A DNA stretch of 6,864 bases, taken from Acetothermia bacterium UBA7521. Lineage in GTDB: Bacteria; Bipolaricaulota; Bipolaricaulia; Bipolaricaulales; Bipolaricaulaceae. Of the stretch, positions 1 to 5,108 are shown in pieces. Location of the stretch: NCBI GenBank assembly GCA_002479455.1, contig DLNB01000064.1:19525-26388 (forward strand). The letters are read 5' to 3'. Numbering within the stretch: position 1 is the first letter of the stretch; the number at the start of each line of letters is the position of its first letter. The translations under genes were made by a program, and so were the position numbers. The notes beneath the pieces were generated by a model, which saw only the letters and a list, made by a program, of their open reading frames with translations, searched no databases and had not been told where the DNA came from.

Positions 1-288
1 GGTTCGCTTATCTGCCTCCAGTTTGCTCAAGCTTCCGCCGAACCCAAGTCCACCAAACACGGGCCCGCCGAGGATACCGCCCGCCCCGCCGCCCCCGAAC
101 ACCGCCATCGGGCCGTCCACAGCCGGGTACCCTGCTGCGGTTAGGGCCGCGGTGAGCGGAGAGAGGTCAAAGGTGAGAAGGCCGATCAGGGGCCCTCCCG
201 AGCCCAGCCCCACCGAAACCTGCCCCAGGGCCGCCACGGCCCCGCTCAGGGCCACCACCAGCACAGCTACCCACGCACTTCGCACCAT
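1..288 (-). CDS. Exported glycine-rich protein, unknown function (3' end cut by window edge)
   Basis: The minus strand reads open without a stop from an ATG at 288 to base 1, giving the first 96 residues. The start is set by a strong Shine-Dalgarno AGGAGG (294-299), five bases upstream. Residues 1-22 look like a signal peptide: Met-Val-Arg, a hydrophobic core rich in Val, Ala and Leu, then small residues (Ala-Leu-Gly-Gln) suited to signal peptidase cleavage near residues 20-23. The exported part begins with a Val/Gly/Leu stretch and a Leu/Thr/Ala segment (residues 34-52). A glycine-rich block (about 65-86) with runs such as GGGGAGG follows, and the sequence turns charged (Lys-Leu-Glu-Ala-Asp-Lys-Arg) just before the edge. 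I recognise no family. It may be a surface or periplasmic low-complexity protein. That it is coding rests on the SD, the signal peptide and the open frame; its function is unknown. Confidence 0.72.
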   Translation of the reverse strand, partial: MVRSAWVAVLVVALSGAVAALGQVSVGLGSGGPLIGLLTFDLSPLTAALTAAGYPAVDGPMAVFGGGGAGGILGGPVFGGLGFGGSLSKLEADKRT

Positions 289-299
289 CGTTTCCTCCT

Positions 300-333
300 C
301 TGACACAGTCCCAAGTCAACAAGTCCCAAGTCC
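300..333 (-). repeat. Left arm of an imperfect inverted repeat built on GGACTTGNGAC
   Basis: Read on the minus strand from 333 to 300, this arm aligns without gaps to the plus-strand arm at 443-476, with 27 of 34 positions identical. It also contains an internal 11-base direct repeat (plus-strand AGTCCCAAGTC at 307-317 and 322-332, period 15). The arm forms most of the 5' leader of the exported glycine-rich gene and ends just before its SD. The pair could be the ends of a small non-coding mobile element or a dispersed extragenic repeat. Confidence 0.6.
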
Positions 334-339
334 TACCGG

Positions 340-345
340 ATTGTA
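340..345 (-). promoter_or_regulatory. Possible -10 box for the exported glycine-rich gene
   Basis: On the minus strand the hexamer reads TACAAT, one base from the sigma-70 consensus. It lies about 50 bases upstream of the ATG at 288 and would place the transcript start near 333, at the inner end of the left repeat arm. I see no good -35 hexamer at 16-18 bases, so this rests on the -10 alone. Confidence 0.3.
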
Positions 346-354
346 CCTAGCGCA

Positions 355-391
355 CTGCCGTTCGACTCGGGCCCCGCGATGGACACGGCAG
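355..391. repeat. Seven-bp hairpin between the inverted-repeat arms
   Basis: CTGCCGT (355-361) pairs perfectly with ACGGCAG (385-391) across a 23-base loop that includes a GGGCCC palindrome. It lies downstream of the minus-strand hydantoinase gene and could slow or end its transcription. No T-run follows on the minus strand, so it is not a standard intrinsic terminator. Confidence 0.35.
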
Positions 392-436
392 ATCCGCCGG
401 CCTCTAGAACGGGTGCAGACTGCGAACTCACGCTGA

Positions 437-1795
437 TCACCTGGACTTGCGACCTGAGGACTTGTGACTGTGCGAGTCCCAGGGGATGAACGTGCCATGC
501 CCGGGATGTGCACAGAGTTCCCCGTCCCGCACGAGCCACGTTCCCCTCGAGAGAACCCCCACCACCCGCCCGGAGAGGGCCCGGCCTTCGTACGGAGAGA
601 AGCCCGTCTTCATGTGAAGTTTGTTCGCTCGAACCGTCCATGTCTTCCCAGGGTCGAGGAATACGAGGTCGGCGTCTGCGCCAACCCGGATCCCGCCTTT
701 GCGTGGCCAGAGACCGAACGCGCGCGCTGGGCCTTCGCTGAGGTGCCAGACGAGGTTGCGGAGGGTGATCCGCCCCCTGCGAACCCCCTCCGAGTAGAGG
801 AGAGGGAGGAGCGTCTCCACTCCAGGAAGTCCCGATGGAAGGCGGCCGGGATCCTTGCGGAACGGGTCCTTCTGGTCGTTCGTGAAGGGGCAATGGTCGG
901 TAGCGACAGCCTGAAGCTGGTGTCTGGGGAGGGAGTGCCAGAGCGCAGTGCGATCTGCTGTGCTGCGCAGGGGTGGGGTCACCGAAAACCGGTGACCATC
1001 CGGTTCGGTGTAGACCCGCTCGTCGAGGAGGAGGTAGTGGGGGCAGGTTTCCCCAACGATGGGTGCGCCAGTCCTTTGGGCCGCCCGGAGGGCCGCCAAG
1101 CCTTGGGCCGTCGAGATGTGGGCAACGTAGGTCGGGCAGAGTGCCTCGCGAGAGAGGATACCCAGCTCGGCGATTGCCACTTCTTCGGCAATCGCGGGCC
1201 GTGCCGCGGGGTACGGGCCGCCCAAGGGCTCCACCAGTTCATCGGCCTCAGCGTGGACCATCGCTACCCCCCCGAGGTCGCGGATGCTCCGCATCGCTTC
1301 ACGGAGGACCCCAAGCGGGGTCCGGCGGCCACTGGATGCATAGGCGAGGAAGAACTTGAACGCACGGACTCCCAGTTCCGCTGCTGCGGCGAGTTCCCCA
1401 ATCCGGTTCGGGGTCCACCCCACCATTTCCGCCCGCAGACCATAGTCCACCACAGCCTCTCTGGCTTGGGCGATCCGCCGTTCGATCTGAGCTGCAAGCG
1501 GCACCTCGGCCGATCCGATGGTGAAGTCCACCACGGTCGTGACCCCGCCTGCAGCGGCGGCCAGCGTCCCGCTCCTCCAATCGTCCGCGGATCGCGTATC
1601 GGCAACGGGAAGGTCGAGGTGGACGTGGGCGTCAATCGCACCTGGAAGGACAAGAAGCCCGTGTGCCGACACGCTTCGTCCCCGTGCGTGGGCCTTTCCC
1701 AACCGGGTGATGCGTCCATCACGGATGACGATGTCGGTCTCCCGTGTTCCCCGTGGGGATACAACCGTCCCACCGGCGATCACCAGCCCGCTCAC
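437..1795 (-). CDS. Hydantoinase/dihydropyrimidinase-family cyclic amidohydrolase
   Basis: This 452-residue enzyme is predicted to hydrolyse a cyclic amide (hydantoin, dihydropyrimidine or a related ring) in the cytoplasm, using two metal ions. The sequence shows the full metal site of the family: H57-V-H59 after strand one, the carbamylated lysine K147 in FKFF, H181 in VHAE, H226 in AHIST, and D300 in ATDHCPF. Other family marks are AAGGVTTVVDF (81-91), ETCPHYLLL (249-257) and SGLPGVETLLPLL (321-333). VVDF and DHCPF favour the hydantoinase/dihydropyrimidinase branch over allantoinase, but the substrate cannot be settled. The length is normal for the family. The GTG start has no SD; a promoter directly upstream suggests a leaderless or nearly leaderless mRNA. 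The last ~13 residues (Ser/His/Lys-rich) are encoded by a repeat arm and look added on. It is divergent from rlmN. Confidence 0.88.
   Translation of the reverse strand: MSGLVIAGGTVVSPRGTRETDIVIRDGRITRLGKAHARGRSVSAHGLLVLPGAIDAHVHLDLPVADTRSADDWRSGTLAAAAGGVTTVVDFTIGSAEVPLAAQIERRIAQAREAVVDYGLRAEMVGWTPNRIGELAAAAELGVRAFKFFLAYASSGRRTPLGVLREAMRSIRDLGGVAMVHAEADELVEPLGGPYPAARPAIAEEVAIAELGILSREALCPTYVAHISTAQGLAALRAAQRTGAPIVGETCPHYLLLDERVYTEPDGHRFSVTPPLRSTADRTALWHSLPRHQLQAVATDHCPFTNDQKDPFRKDPGRLPSGLPGVETLLPLLYSEGVRRGRITLRNLVWHLSEGPARAFGLWPRKGGIRVGADADLVFLDPGKTWTVRANKLHMKTGFSPYEGRALSGRVVGVLSRGTWLVRDGELCAHPGHGTFIPWDSHSHKSSGRKSR
443..476 (+). repeat. Right arm of the imperfect inverted repeat, inside the hydantoinase 3' end
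   Basis: The plus strand carries GGACTTGCGAC (443-453) and GGACTTGTGAC (458-468) as a 15-base tandem. As a whole the arm matches the minus-strand left arm (300-333) at 27 of 34 positions. It encodes residues 440-451 of the antisense-oriented hydantoinase, a Ser/His/Lys-rich tail beyond the expected family C-terminus. This suggests that the repeat supplied the end of the reading frame. Confidence 0.6.
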
Positions 1796-1803
1796 AATGA
1801 TGG

Positions 1804-1832
1804 AAGATAGCCCTGAGCGGGAAGATCGACAA
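1804..1832 (-). promoter_or_regulatory. Promoter for the hydantoinase-family gene, near-leaderless
   Basis: On the minus strand, TTGTCG (1827-1832) is followed after exactly 17 bases by TATCTT (1804-1809); each hexamer matches the sigma-70 consensus at four of six positions. The expected transcript start is near 1797, and the GTG start codon is at 1795. No SD lies between them, in keeping with a leaderless message. Confidence 0.42.
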
Positions 1833-1839
1833 CCCGGGC

Positions 1840-1845
1840 TACAAT
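1840..1845 (+). promoter_or_regulatory. -10 box for a leaderless rlmN transcript
   Basis: TACAAT ends six bases before the rlmN ATG (1852), so the usual start point falls on or next to the A of the start codon. There is no SD upstream. A -35 hexamer is not evident at 16-18 bases, as is common for leaderless promoters that rely mainly on the -10 box. Confidence 0.5.
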
Positions 1846-1851
1846 CCTGTC

Positions 1852-2925
1852 ATGGATAGCCGTGATCTACTTGATCTGTCTCTCCCGGAGCTCGCCTCCG
1901 AGATCACGGCGTGGGGCGAGCCCTCGTTCCGGGCGCGGCAGGTCTGGGAGTGGGTGTGGAAGCGTCCGGCGACCGACTTCGCCTCGATGACGAACCTGAG
2001 TCGAGTCCTACGCGGGAGGTTGGCACGTGCGTTCACGATCAGGCTCCCCACCGTCGCCGCCGGCCAGGGTGACGAGGAGGGTACAGACAAGGTCCTCCTC
2101 ACTCTGGCCGACGGGCAAGCGGTGGAGACGGTGCTTCTGCGGGAAGACCGCAGACGAACGGTGTGTGTGTCGACCCAAGTCGGTTGCCCGGTGGGTTGCT
2201 CGTTCTGCGCCACGGGAGGGATGGGCTACGTGCGCGACCTCACGGCTGGGGAGATCGCCGCCCAGGTTCTGCACTTCGCCCGGGTGCTGCAATGCGCTGG
2301 GGAGGAAGTAACTCACGTCGTGGTGATGGGGATGGGCGAGCCCCTCTTCAACTACGACGCTACTCTCAGGGCGATCCACAACTTGAACGATCCCCAGGGG
2401 TTCGCACTCGGGGCGCGACGGATCACGGTGTCTACGGTGGGGGTCGTGCCGGGGATCCTGCGGCTTGCTGGAGAAGGGCTGCAGGTGAACCTCGCCGTCT
2501 CCCTTCATGCGCCGGACGAAGACTTGCGCCGCCAGCTCGTGCCGTTGGGCGAACGGTGGCCACTGCGGGAGGTCCTCTCGGCGGCCGATCATTACGCGGA
2601 GAGAACAGGCCGTCGGGTGAGCTACGAGTACGTCCTCCTCCGCGAGGTCAACGACCGGTGGGAGCACGCGCACGCCCTCGCCCGGCTCCTGCGGGGACGG
2701 ATGGCGCACGTGAACCTCATCCCGTTCAACCCGGCCCCCGGGTTGCCCTACGAGCGGCCTGAGGACAGTCGAGTGGACGCGTTTCGCCGCCTTCTCATCG
2801 GGTCAGGAGTGGATGTCACCGTGCGTCGCTCCCGAGGGGTGCGGATTCAGGCCGGCTGCGGCCAACTCCGTACTCAGCAAGGCGGTTCGCCCGCTGCTTC
2901 GCATGAGGCCGATCGGGTGGGTTAA
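1852..2925 (+). CDS. rlmN: 23S rRNA (adenine-2503-C2) / tRNA (adenine-37-C2) methyltransferase RlmN
   Basis: RlmN is a radical-SAM enzyme that methylates C2 of A2503 in 23S rRNA and of A37 in some tRNAs. The 357-residue protein has the expected layout. An N-terminal RNA-binding helical domain (about 1-60, with FRARQVWEWVW) comes first. The radical-SAM domain follows with the CxxxCxxC cluster ligands C112, C116 and C119 (GCPVGCSFCATGG), then GMGEP (160-164), which helps bind SAM. ITVSTVG (191-197), NLAVSLHAP (213-221) and HVNLIPFNP (286-294) come next, and the C-terminal GCGQL carries C336, the cysteine that is methylated during catalysis. C105 sits seven residues before the first cluster cysteine, as C118 does in E. 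coli RlmN. The ~17-residue tail after GCGQLR is poorly conserved. The gene is divergent from the hydantoinase gene and convergent with the moaD-like gene, and its mRNA looks leaderless. Confidence 0.97.
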   Translation: MDSRDLLDLSLPELASEITAWGEPSFRARQVWEWVWKRPATDFASMTNLSRVLRGRLARAFTIRLPTVAAGQGDEEGTDKVLLTLADGQAVETVLLREDRRRTVCVSTQVGCPVGCSFCATGGMGYVRDLTAGEIAAQVLHFARVLQCAGEEVTHVVVMGMGEPLFNYDATLRAIHNLNDPQGFALGARRITVSTVGVVPGILRLAGEGLQVNLAVSLHAPDEDLRRQLVPLGERWPLREVLSAADHYAERTGRRVSYEYVLLREVNDRWEHAHALARLLRGRMAHVNLIPFNPAPGLPYERPEDSRVDAFRRLLIGSGVDVTVRRSRGVRIQAGCGQLRTQQGGSPAASHEADRVG

Positions 2926-3008
2926 CCTGTCATCGTTCGATCGAGGCTCTGCGCTTGCCACTGCCCGGCCAGACGCTATTTCCGGGGAGTTCTGGAATGG
3001 ATCCTTGC

Positions 3009-3142
3009 GGCACGGGGTAGAGACGAAGCCCCTGTCAGGCGAAAGCCCCTCGGCTCTGGAGGGGCCTTCGCTCTACCTGGCGGGCTCAGGAGGAGGCAGA
3101 ATCCCGCGATGCACCCCCACCATGAACAGTAGCCGTTGCCTC
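3009..3142 (-). ncRNA. Candidate structured small RNA of unknown family
   Basis: No protein gene explains 2926-3328. A strong minus-strand promoter at 3151-3179 predicts a transcript starting near 3142-3145. The first bases of that RNA (complement of 3133-3140) pair with the complement of 3009-3015 (seven pairs, one bulge) to close the structure. Inside are a 5-bp hairpin (3080-3084 with 3103-3107) and a 17-bp hairpin with only two single-base bulges (3016-3033 with 3060-3077). The long hairpin starts at the base adjacent to the closing stem. The 3' end is set only by the closing stem; no U-run marks termination. It shows none of the signatures I know for tmRNA, RNase P RNA, SRP RNA, tRNA or a known riboswitch. 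A divergent 6S-type RNA cannot be excluded. No minus-strand gene follows close enough to make it a leader. Pairings were found by eye, not by an energy calculation. Confidence 0.42.
3039..3071. repeat. Alternative GC-rich hairpin competing with the long sRNA hairpin
   Basis: GCGAA (3039-3043) pairs with TTCGC (3067-3071), and CCCCTC (3046-3051) pairs with GAGGGG (3059-3064), around a 7-base loop, with a two-by-two internal mismatch. It uses the same 3' segment as the 3016-3077 hairpin because the decamer CGAAGCCCCT (3024-3033) recurs as CGAAAGCCCCT (3040-3050). On the plus strand it could also act as a weak 3' barrier for rlmN mRNA, but no T-run follows. Confidence 0.45.
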
Positions 3143-3150
3143 AGAAATAC

Positions 3151-3179
3151 AGTTTAGCAATCATTCAGAGCTTCGTCAA
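3151..3179 (-). promoter_or_regulatory. Near-consensus sigma-70 promoter with extended -10, in a gene-less region
   Basis: The minus strand reads TTGACG (3174-3179), a 17-base spacer, then TAAACT (3151-3156). TGC precedes the -10, giving an extended -10 element. The -35 matches five of six consensus positions and the spacing is ideal, making this the best promoter in the window. It points to lower coordinates into the predicted structured RNA, and no protein gene lies within reach on that strand. The remaining bases up to 3328 (3180-3328) hold nothing else I can support. Confidence 0.65.
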
Positions 3180-3328
3180 GGTCTGGCGGTTCCACTGCGC
3201 TGCAGGTCAGGGAACACCGGTAACGCAGTTAAGGCCGTTGGTCGACGTTGTTGAAGCGGGGCACTTGCCCGGTTTCAATGGAGCACCTGGTTCGGACCTG
3301 TGACGAAGGCGCGGGTGGATCGTACGGG

Positions 3329-3610
3329 CTACCCGCCACCCACCGGCGGGAGGAGGATCAGGAGGTCCCCGTCAGAGAGCGGAGTGGCGAACCCCTGTTT
3401 GAACTGGATCGAGGTCCCGTTGACGAGGGCCGAAACGTGGCGGTGGATTCGTCCCTCGGGGCCGTAGAACCGCTCTCGGAGCTGAGGGTAGTCGGCGACA
3501 ATGGCGCTCACTGCGGCCGAGACATCCACCTCGGGAGGCAGGTCGAGCGTAACGGGCCCGTCGCCGATCTCGGCCCGGAATGGGAAGAACACGTGAACCT
3601 CGACCTTCAA
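3329..3610 (-). CDS. MoaD/ThiS-like ubiquitin-fold sulfur carrier protein
   Basis: This 93-residue protein has the beta-grasp pattern of MoaD and ThiS. It opens with an N-terminal strand (KVEVHVFF), followed by a helical segment (about 29-49), HVSALVNGT (58-66), the turn LSDGDLLILLPPV (78-90), and the C-terminal glycines GGG. The family's terminal diglycine is adenylated by a MoeB/ThiF-type enzyme and converted to a thiocarboxylate that donates sulfur. LLPPV-GG is typical of the molybdopterin synthase small subunit. The TTG start (3608-3610) overlaps the TGA of the 8-oxoguanine deaminase gene by four bases (TTGA). A GGAG lies four bases before it, so translation is probably coupled. Coupling to a purine enzyme suggests molybdenum cofactor supply, for example to a purine hydroxylase, but MoaE and MoeB are not in the window. 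A thiamine or other sulfur-carrier role remains possible. Confidence 0.85.
   Translation of the reverse strand: MKVEVHVFFPFRAEIGDGPVTLDLPPEVDVSAAVSAIVADYPQLRERFYGPEGRIHRHVSALVNGTSIQFKQGFATPLSDGDLLILLPPVGGG
3332..3350. repeat. GC hairpin at the extreme 3' end of the moaD-like gene
   Basis: CCCGCC (3332-3337) pairs with GGCGGG (3345-3350) around a 7-base loop. The stem lies in the codons for the terminal Pro-Pro-Val-Gly-Gly-Gly. It could protect the 3' end of the operon mRNA; no T-run follows, so it is not a classical terminator. Confidence 0.4.
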
Positions 3611-4968
3611 GGGTCTCCGACGAGGTTTCGCGAGATCTGCCGCTGTCGGGGGATAGACTCATAGAGCTGTTCATTCACAAGCTTCCCGTTCCGCACACGG
3701 ATCTCGCCGTTCACCATCACCAGGTCCGCATACTGGGCTCCGCAGTGGACAAGGGCCGCCACTGGGTCGGCCGCGCCCGCGAACTCGAGGGCAGAGAGGT
3801 CGAACATGACGAGGTCGGCGCACTTTCCCAGTTCAAGCGACCCCAGTTCGCGTTCCCGGTGGAGGACGCGCGCTCCCCCGAGGGTCGCCAGTTCCAGCGC
3901 GGTCCGGGCGCTCATCGCCTCTGCTCCGTGCTTCACCCGAGCGAGGAGCATCGCCTGCCGCGCCTCGCGGATCATGTTCGAGGCGTCGTTGGAAGCGGAG
4001 CCATCCACACCCAGGCCGACCGCCATCCCTGCTTTCAGAATCTCCGGCACGGGGGCGATTCCCGACCCGAGGATCATGTTCGAAGTCGGACAGTGGGCCA
4101 TCCCCACCCCGGCGCGAGCGAGCCGTTGGATGTCGTCCTGGGAGAGGTGCACGAGGTGAGCGAGCCACACGTCGTCGGCGAGCCAGCCCACGCTTTCCAG
4201 GTAGTCTACCGGCCGCATTCCGAACACGTCTAGGCAGAACGCGTCCTCGTCGGTCGTCTCGGCGAGGTGGGTGTGGAGGAGGACGCCATGGTCTCGAGCG
4301 AGTGCGGCCGTTTCCCGCATCAGACCTTGCGTCACGGAAAACGGCGAGCAGGGGGCGAGGGCGATCCGCACCATCGCCCCGAACCCAGGATCGTGCCACT
4401 GCGCAATGATGCGTTCGCTGTCCCGGAGGATCTCCTCTTCCTTCTGGACGACGTCTGGCGGAGGGAGGCCGCCGTCGTCGCGGGACAGCGACATCGAGCC
4501 CCGGGTGGGATGGAACCGGATGCCAACTCCCTCTGCAGCCTCGATCTCGATGTCGGTGAGCTTCTCCCGTCCTCGGGGGAAGAGGTAGAGGTGGTCGGTG
4601 GTCGTGGTGCAGCCGGAACGGAGGAGCTCCAGGCACCCCACGATTGCCGACGTGCGCACGGCGTCCTCGTCGATCCCCCGCCACTTCTCGTACAGAAACA
4701 CGAGCCAGTCGAAGAGCTCCTTGTCCTGAGCCCCCGGCACGGCGCGGAACAAGGTCTGGTAGAGGTGGTGGTGCGTGTTGATCATCCCCGGGATCATCAC
4801 CCGATCCCCGCCGGAGACCACCTCGTCGAACGAGCCTGCGGGCGGAGGCGCGTTACCGAGCGCAGCGATCCGGTTTCCCTCGACAAGCAGCCACCCGCCG
4901 CGGAGCTCGCAGCGCTCTGCATCGAAGGTGGCGATCGCGTCCACGTCGCGAAACAGGATCCGGTTCAC
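3607..4968 (-). CDS. 8-oxoguanine deaminase (TRZ/ATZ-type amidohydrolase)
   Basis: The enzyme is predicted to deaminate 8-oxoguanine to urate in the cytoplasm, removing an oxidised base and feeding purine catabolism. The 453 residues show the metal-dependent amidohydrolase site: H66-H-H68 in INTHHHLYQTL, H234 and E237 in HTHLAET, H271 in WLAHLVHLS, and D322 in GVDGSASND. Blocks I associate with 8-oxoguanine deaminases include FDWLVFLYEKW (86-96), TRGSMSLSRDDGGLPPPDVV (155-174), ALAPCSPFSVT (203-213), FGMRPVDYLE (249-258) and AHCPTSNMILGSGIAPV (291-307). The GTG start at 4968 is chosen over an in-frame extension upstream to 5136: it has an SD (GAGGGGG, 4974-4980) at five bases, the family's N-terminus begins there, and the extension would translate palindromic intergenic DNA. 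It overlaps the moaD-like gene by four bases. A related aminohydrolase with another substrate cannot be ruled out. Confidence 0.92.
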   Translation of the reverse strand: MNRILFRDVDAIATFDAERCELRGGWLLVEGNRIAALGNAPPPAGSFDEVVSGGDRVMIPGMINTHHHLYQTLFRAVPGAQDKELFDWLVFLYEKWRGIDEDAVRTSAIVGCLELLRSGCTTTTDHLYLFPRGREKLTDIEIEAAEGVGIRFHPTRGSMSLSRDDGGLPPPDVVQKEEEILRDSERIIAQWHDPGFGAMVRIALAPCSPFSVTQGLMRETAALARDHGVLLHTHLAETTDEDAFCLDVFGMRPVDYLESVGWLADDVWLAHLVHLSQDDIQRLARAGVGMAHCPTSNMILGSGIAPVPEILKAGMAVGLGVDGSASNDASNMIREARQAMLLARVKHGAEAMSARTALELATLGGARVLHRERELGSLELGKCADLVMFDLSALEFAGAADPVAALVHCGAQYADLVMVNGEIRVRNGKLVNEQLYESIPRQRQISRNLVGDP

Positions 4969-4986
4969 CGTATCCCCCTCGTCCTG

Positions 4987-5009
4987 CCCTCTCCCACCGG
5001 GGGAGAGGG
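4987..5009. repeat. Perfect 9-bp palindromic hairpin upstream of the 8-oxoguanine deaminase gene
   Basis: CCCTCTCCC (4987-4995) pairs perfectly with GGGAGAGGG (5001-5009) around five bases. It ends only 18 bases before the GTG start and a few bases before the SD. It resembles dispersed extragenic palindromes found in many GC-rich genomes, and could alter ribosome access or stabilise a processed mRNA. Confidence 0.55.
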
Positions 5010-5017
5010 GTTCACCC

Positions 5018-5073
5018 AGCGTCGGACCTTGTGTCCAACCTACGCCCCGTCGCCGGGCAGGAAGCCCGACGCT
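5018..5073. repeat. Large palindromic extragenic element with nested stems
   Basis: AGCGTCGG (5018-5025) pairs perfectly with CCGACGCT (5066-5073). Within lie GGAC/GTCC (5024-5027 with 5032-5035) and GGGC/GCCC (5055-5058 with 5064-5067). These partly use the same bases as the outer stem, so they are alternatives to it. With the hairpins on either side, almost all of the 140-base spacer is self-complementary. It looks like a REP/BIME-type element rather than a gene. Confidence 0.45.
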
Positions 5074-5089
5074 CCACCAGCTATAGCTA

Positions 5090-5106
5090 TCGGGGGCGAG
5101 CCCCGA
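5090..5106 (-). terminator. Hairpin just after the M42 peptidase stop, possible weak terminator
   Basis: On the minus strand, two bases after the TAG at 5109-5111, TCGGGG pairs with CCCCGA around a 5-base loop. It lacks a T-run (TAGCTATAGC follows, including the palindrome AGCTATAGCT at 5079-5088), so termination would be partial or factor-dependent. The downstream 8-oxoguanine deaminase gene may still be co-transcribed. Confidence 0.35.
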
Positions 5107-5108
5107 AT

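Noticed and set aside
307..332. CRISPR array suggested by the short direct repeats
   Set aside because: There are only two 11-base copies four bases apart, far too short for repeats and spacers, and no cas gene is present.
437..1795. Allantoinase or dihydroorotase assignment
   Set aside because: VVDF, FKFFLAY, ETCPHYL and ATDHCPF fit the hydantoinase/dihydropyrimidinase branch better, although the substrate stays open.
464..1810. A 448-codon open frame on the plus strand, antisense to the hydantoinase gene
   Set aside because: It is a GC-driven shadow: its translation has no domain or plausible composition, while the opposite strand carries all catalytic motifs of a known family.
3016..3077. 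A known riboswitch, T-box, SRP RNA, tmRNA or RNase P RNA
   Set aside because: None of the conserved core sequences I know for these families is present on either strand.
3010..3090. tRNA-like look of the minus strand (GGTAGAGC followed by a 7-base loop on a GC stem)
   Set aside because: The anticodon loop lacks the conserved U33, there is no GTTCRA T-arm and no acceptor stem.
3073..3123. A 16-residue frame on the minus strand inside the candidate small RNA, with Pro-Pro-Pro and a stop at the base of the long hairpin, like an attenuator leader peptide
   Set aside because: There is no proper SD, and no minus-strand gene follows before the antisense rlmN, so there is nothing to attenuate. Worth recalling if the RNA proves to be translated.
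3109..3132. A very short plus-strand frame (MHPHHEQ) after AGGAGGAGG, resembling a histidine leader peptide
   Set aside because: Its spacing from the SD-like sequence is poor, it has only three histidines, and it has no downstream plus-strand gene.
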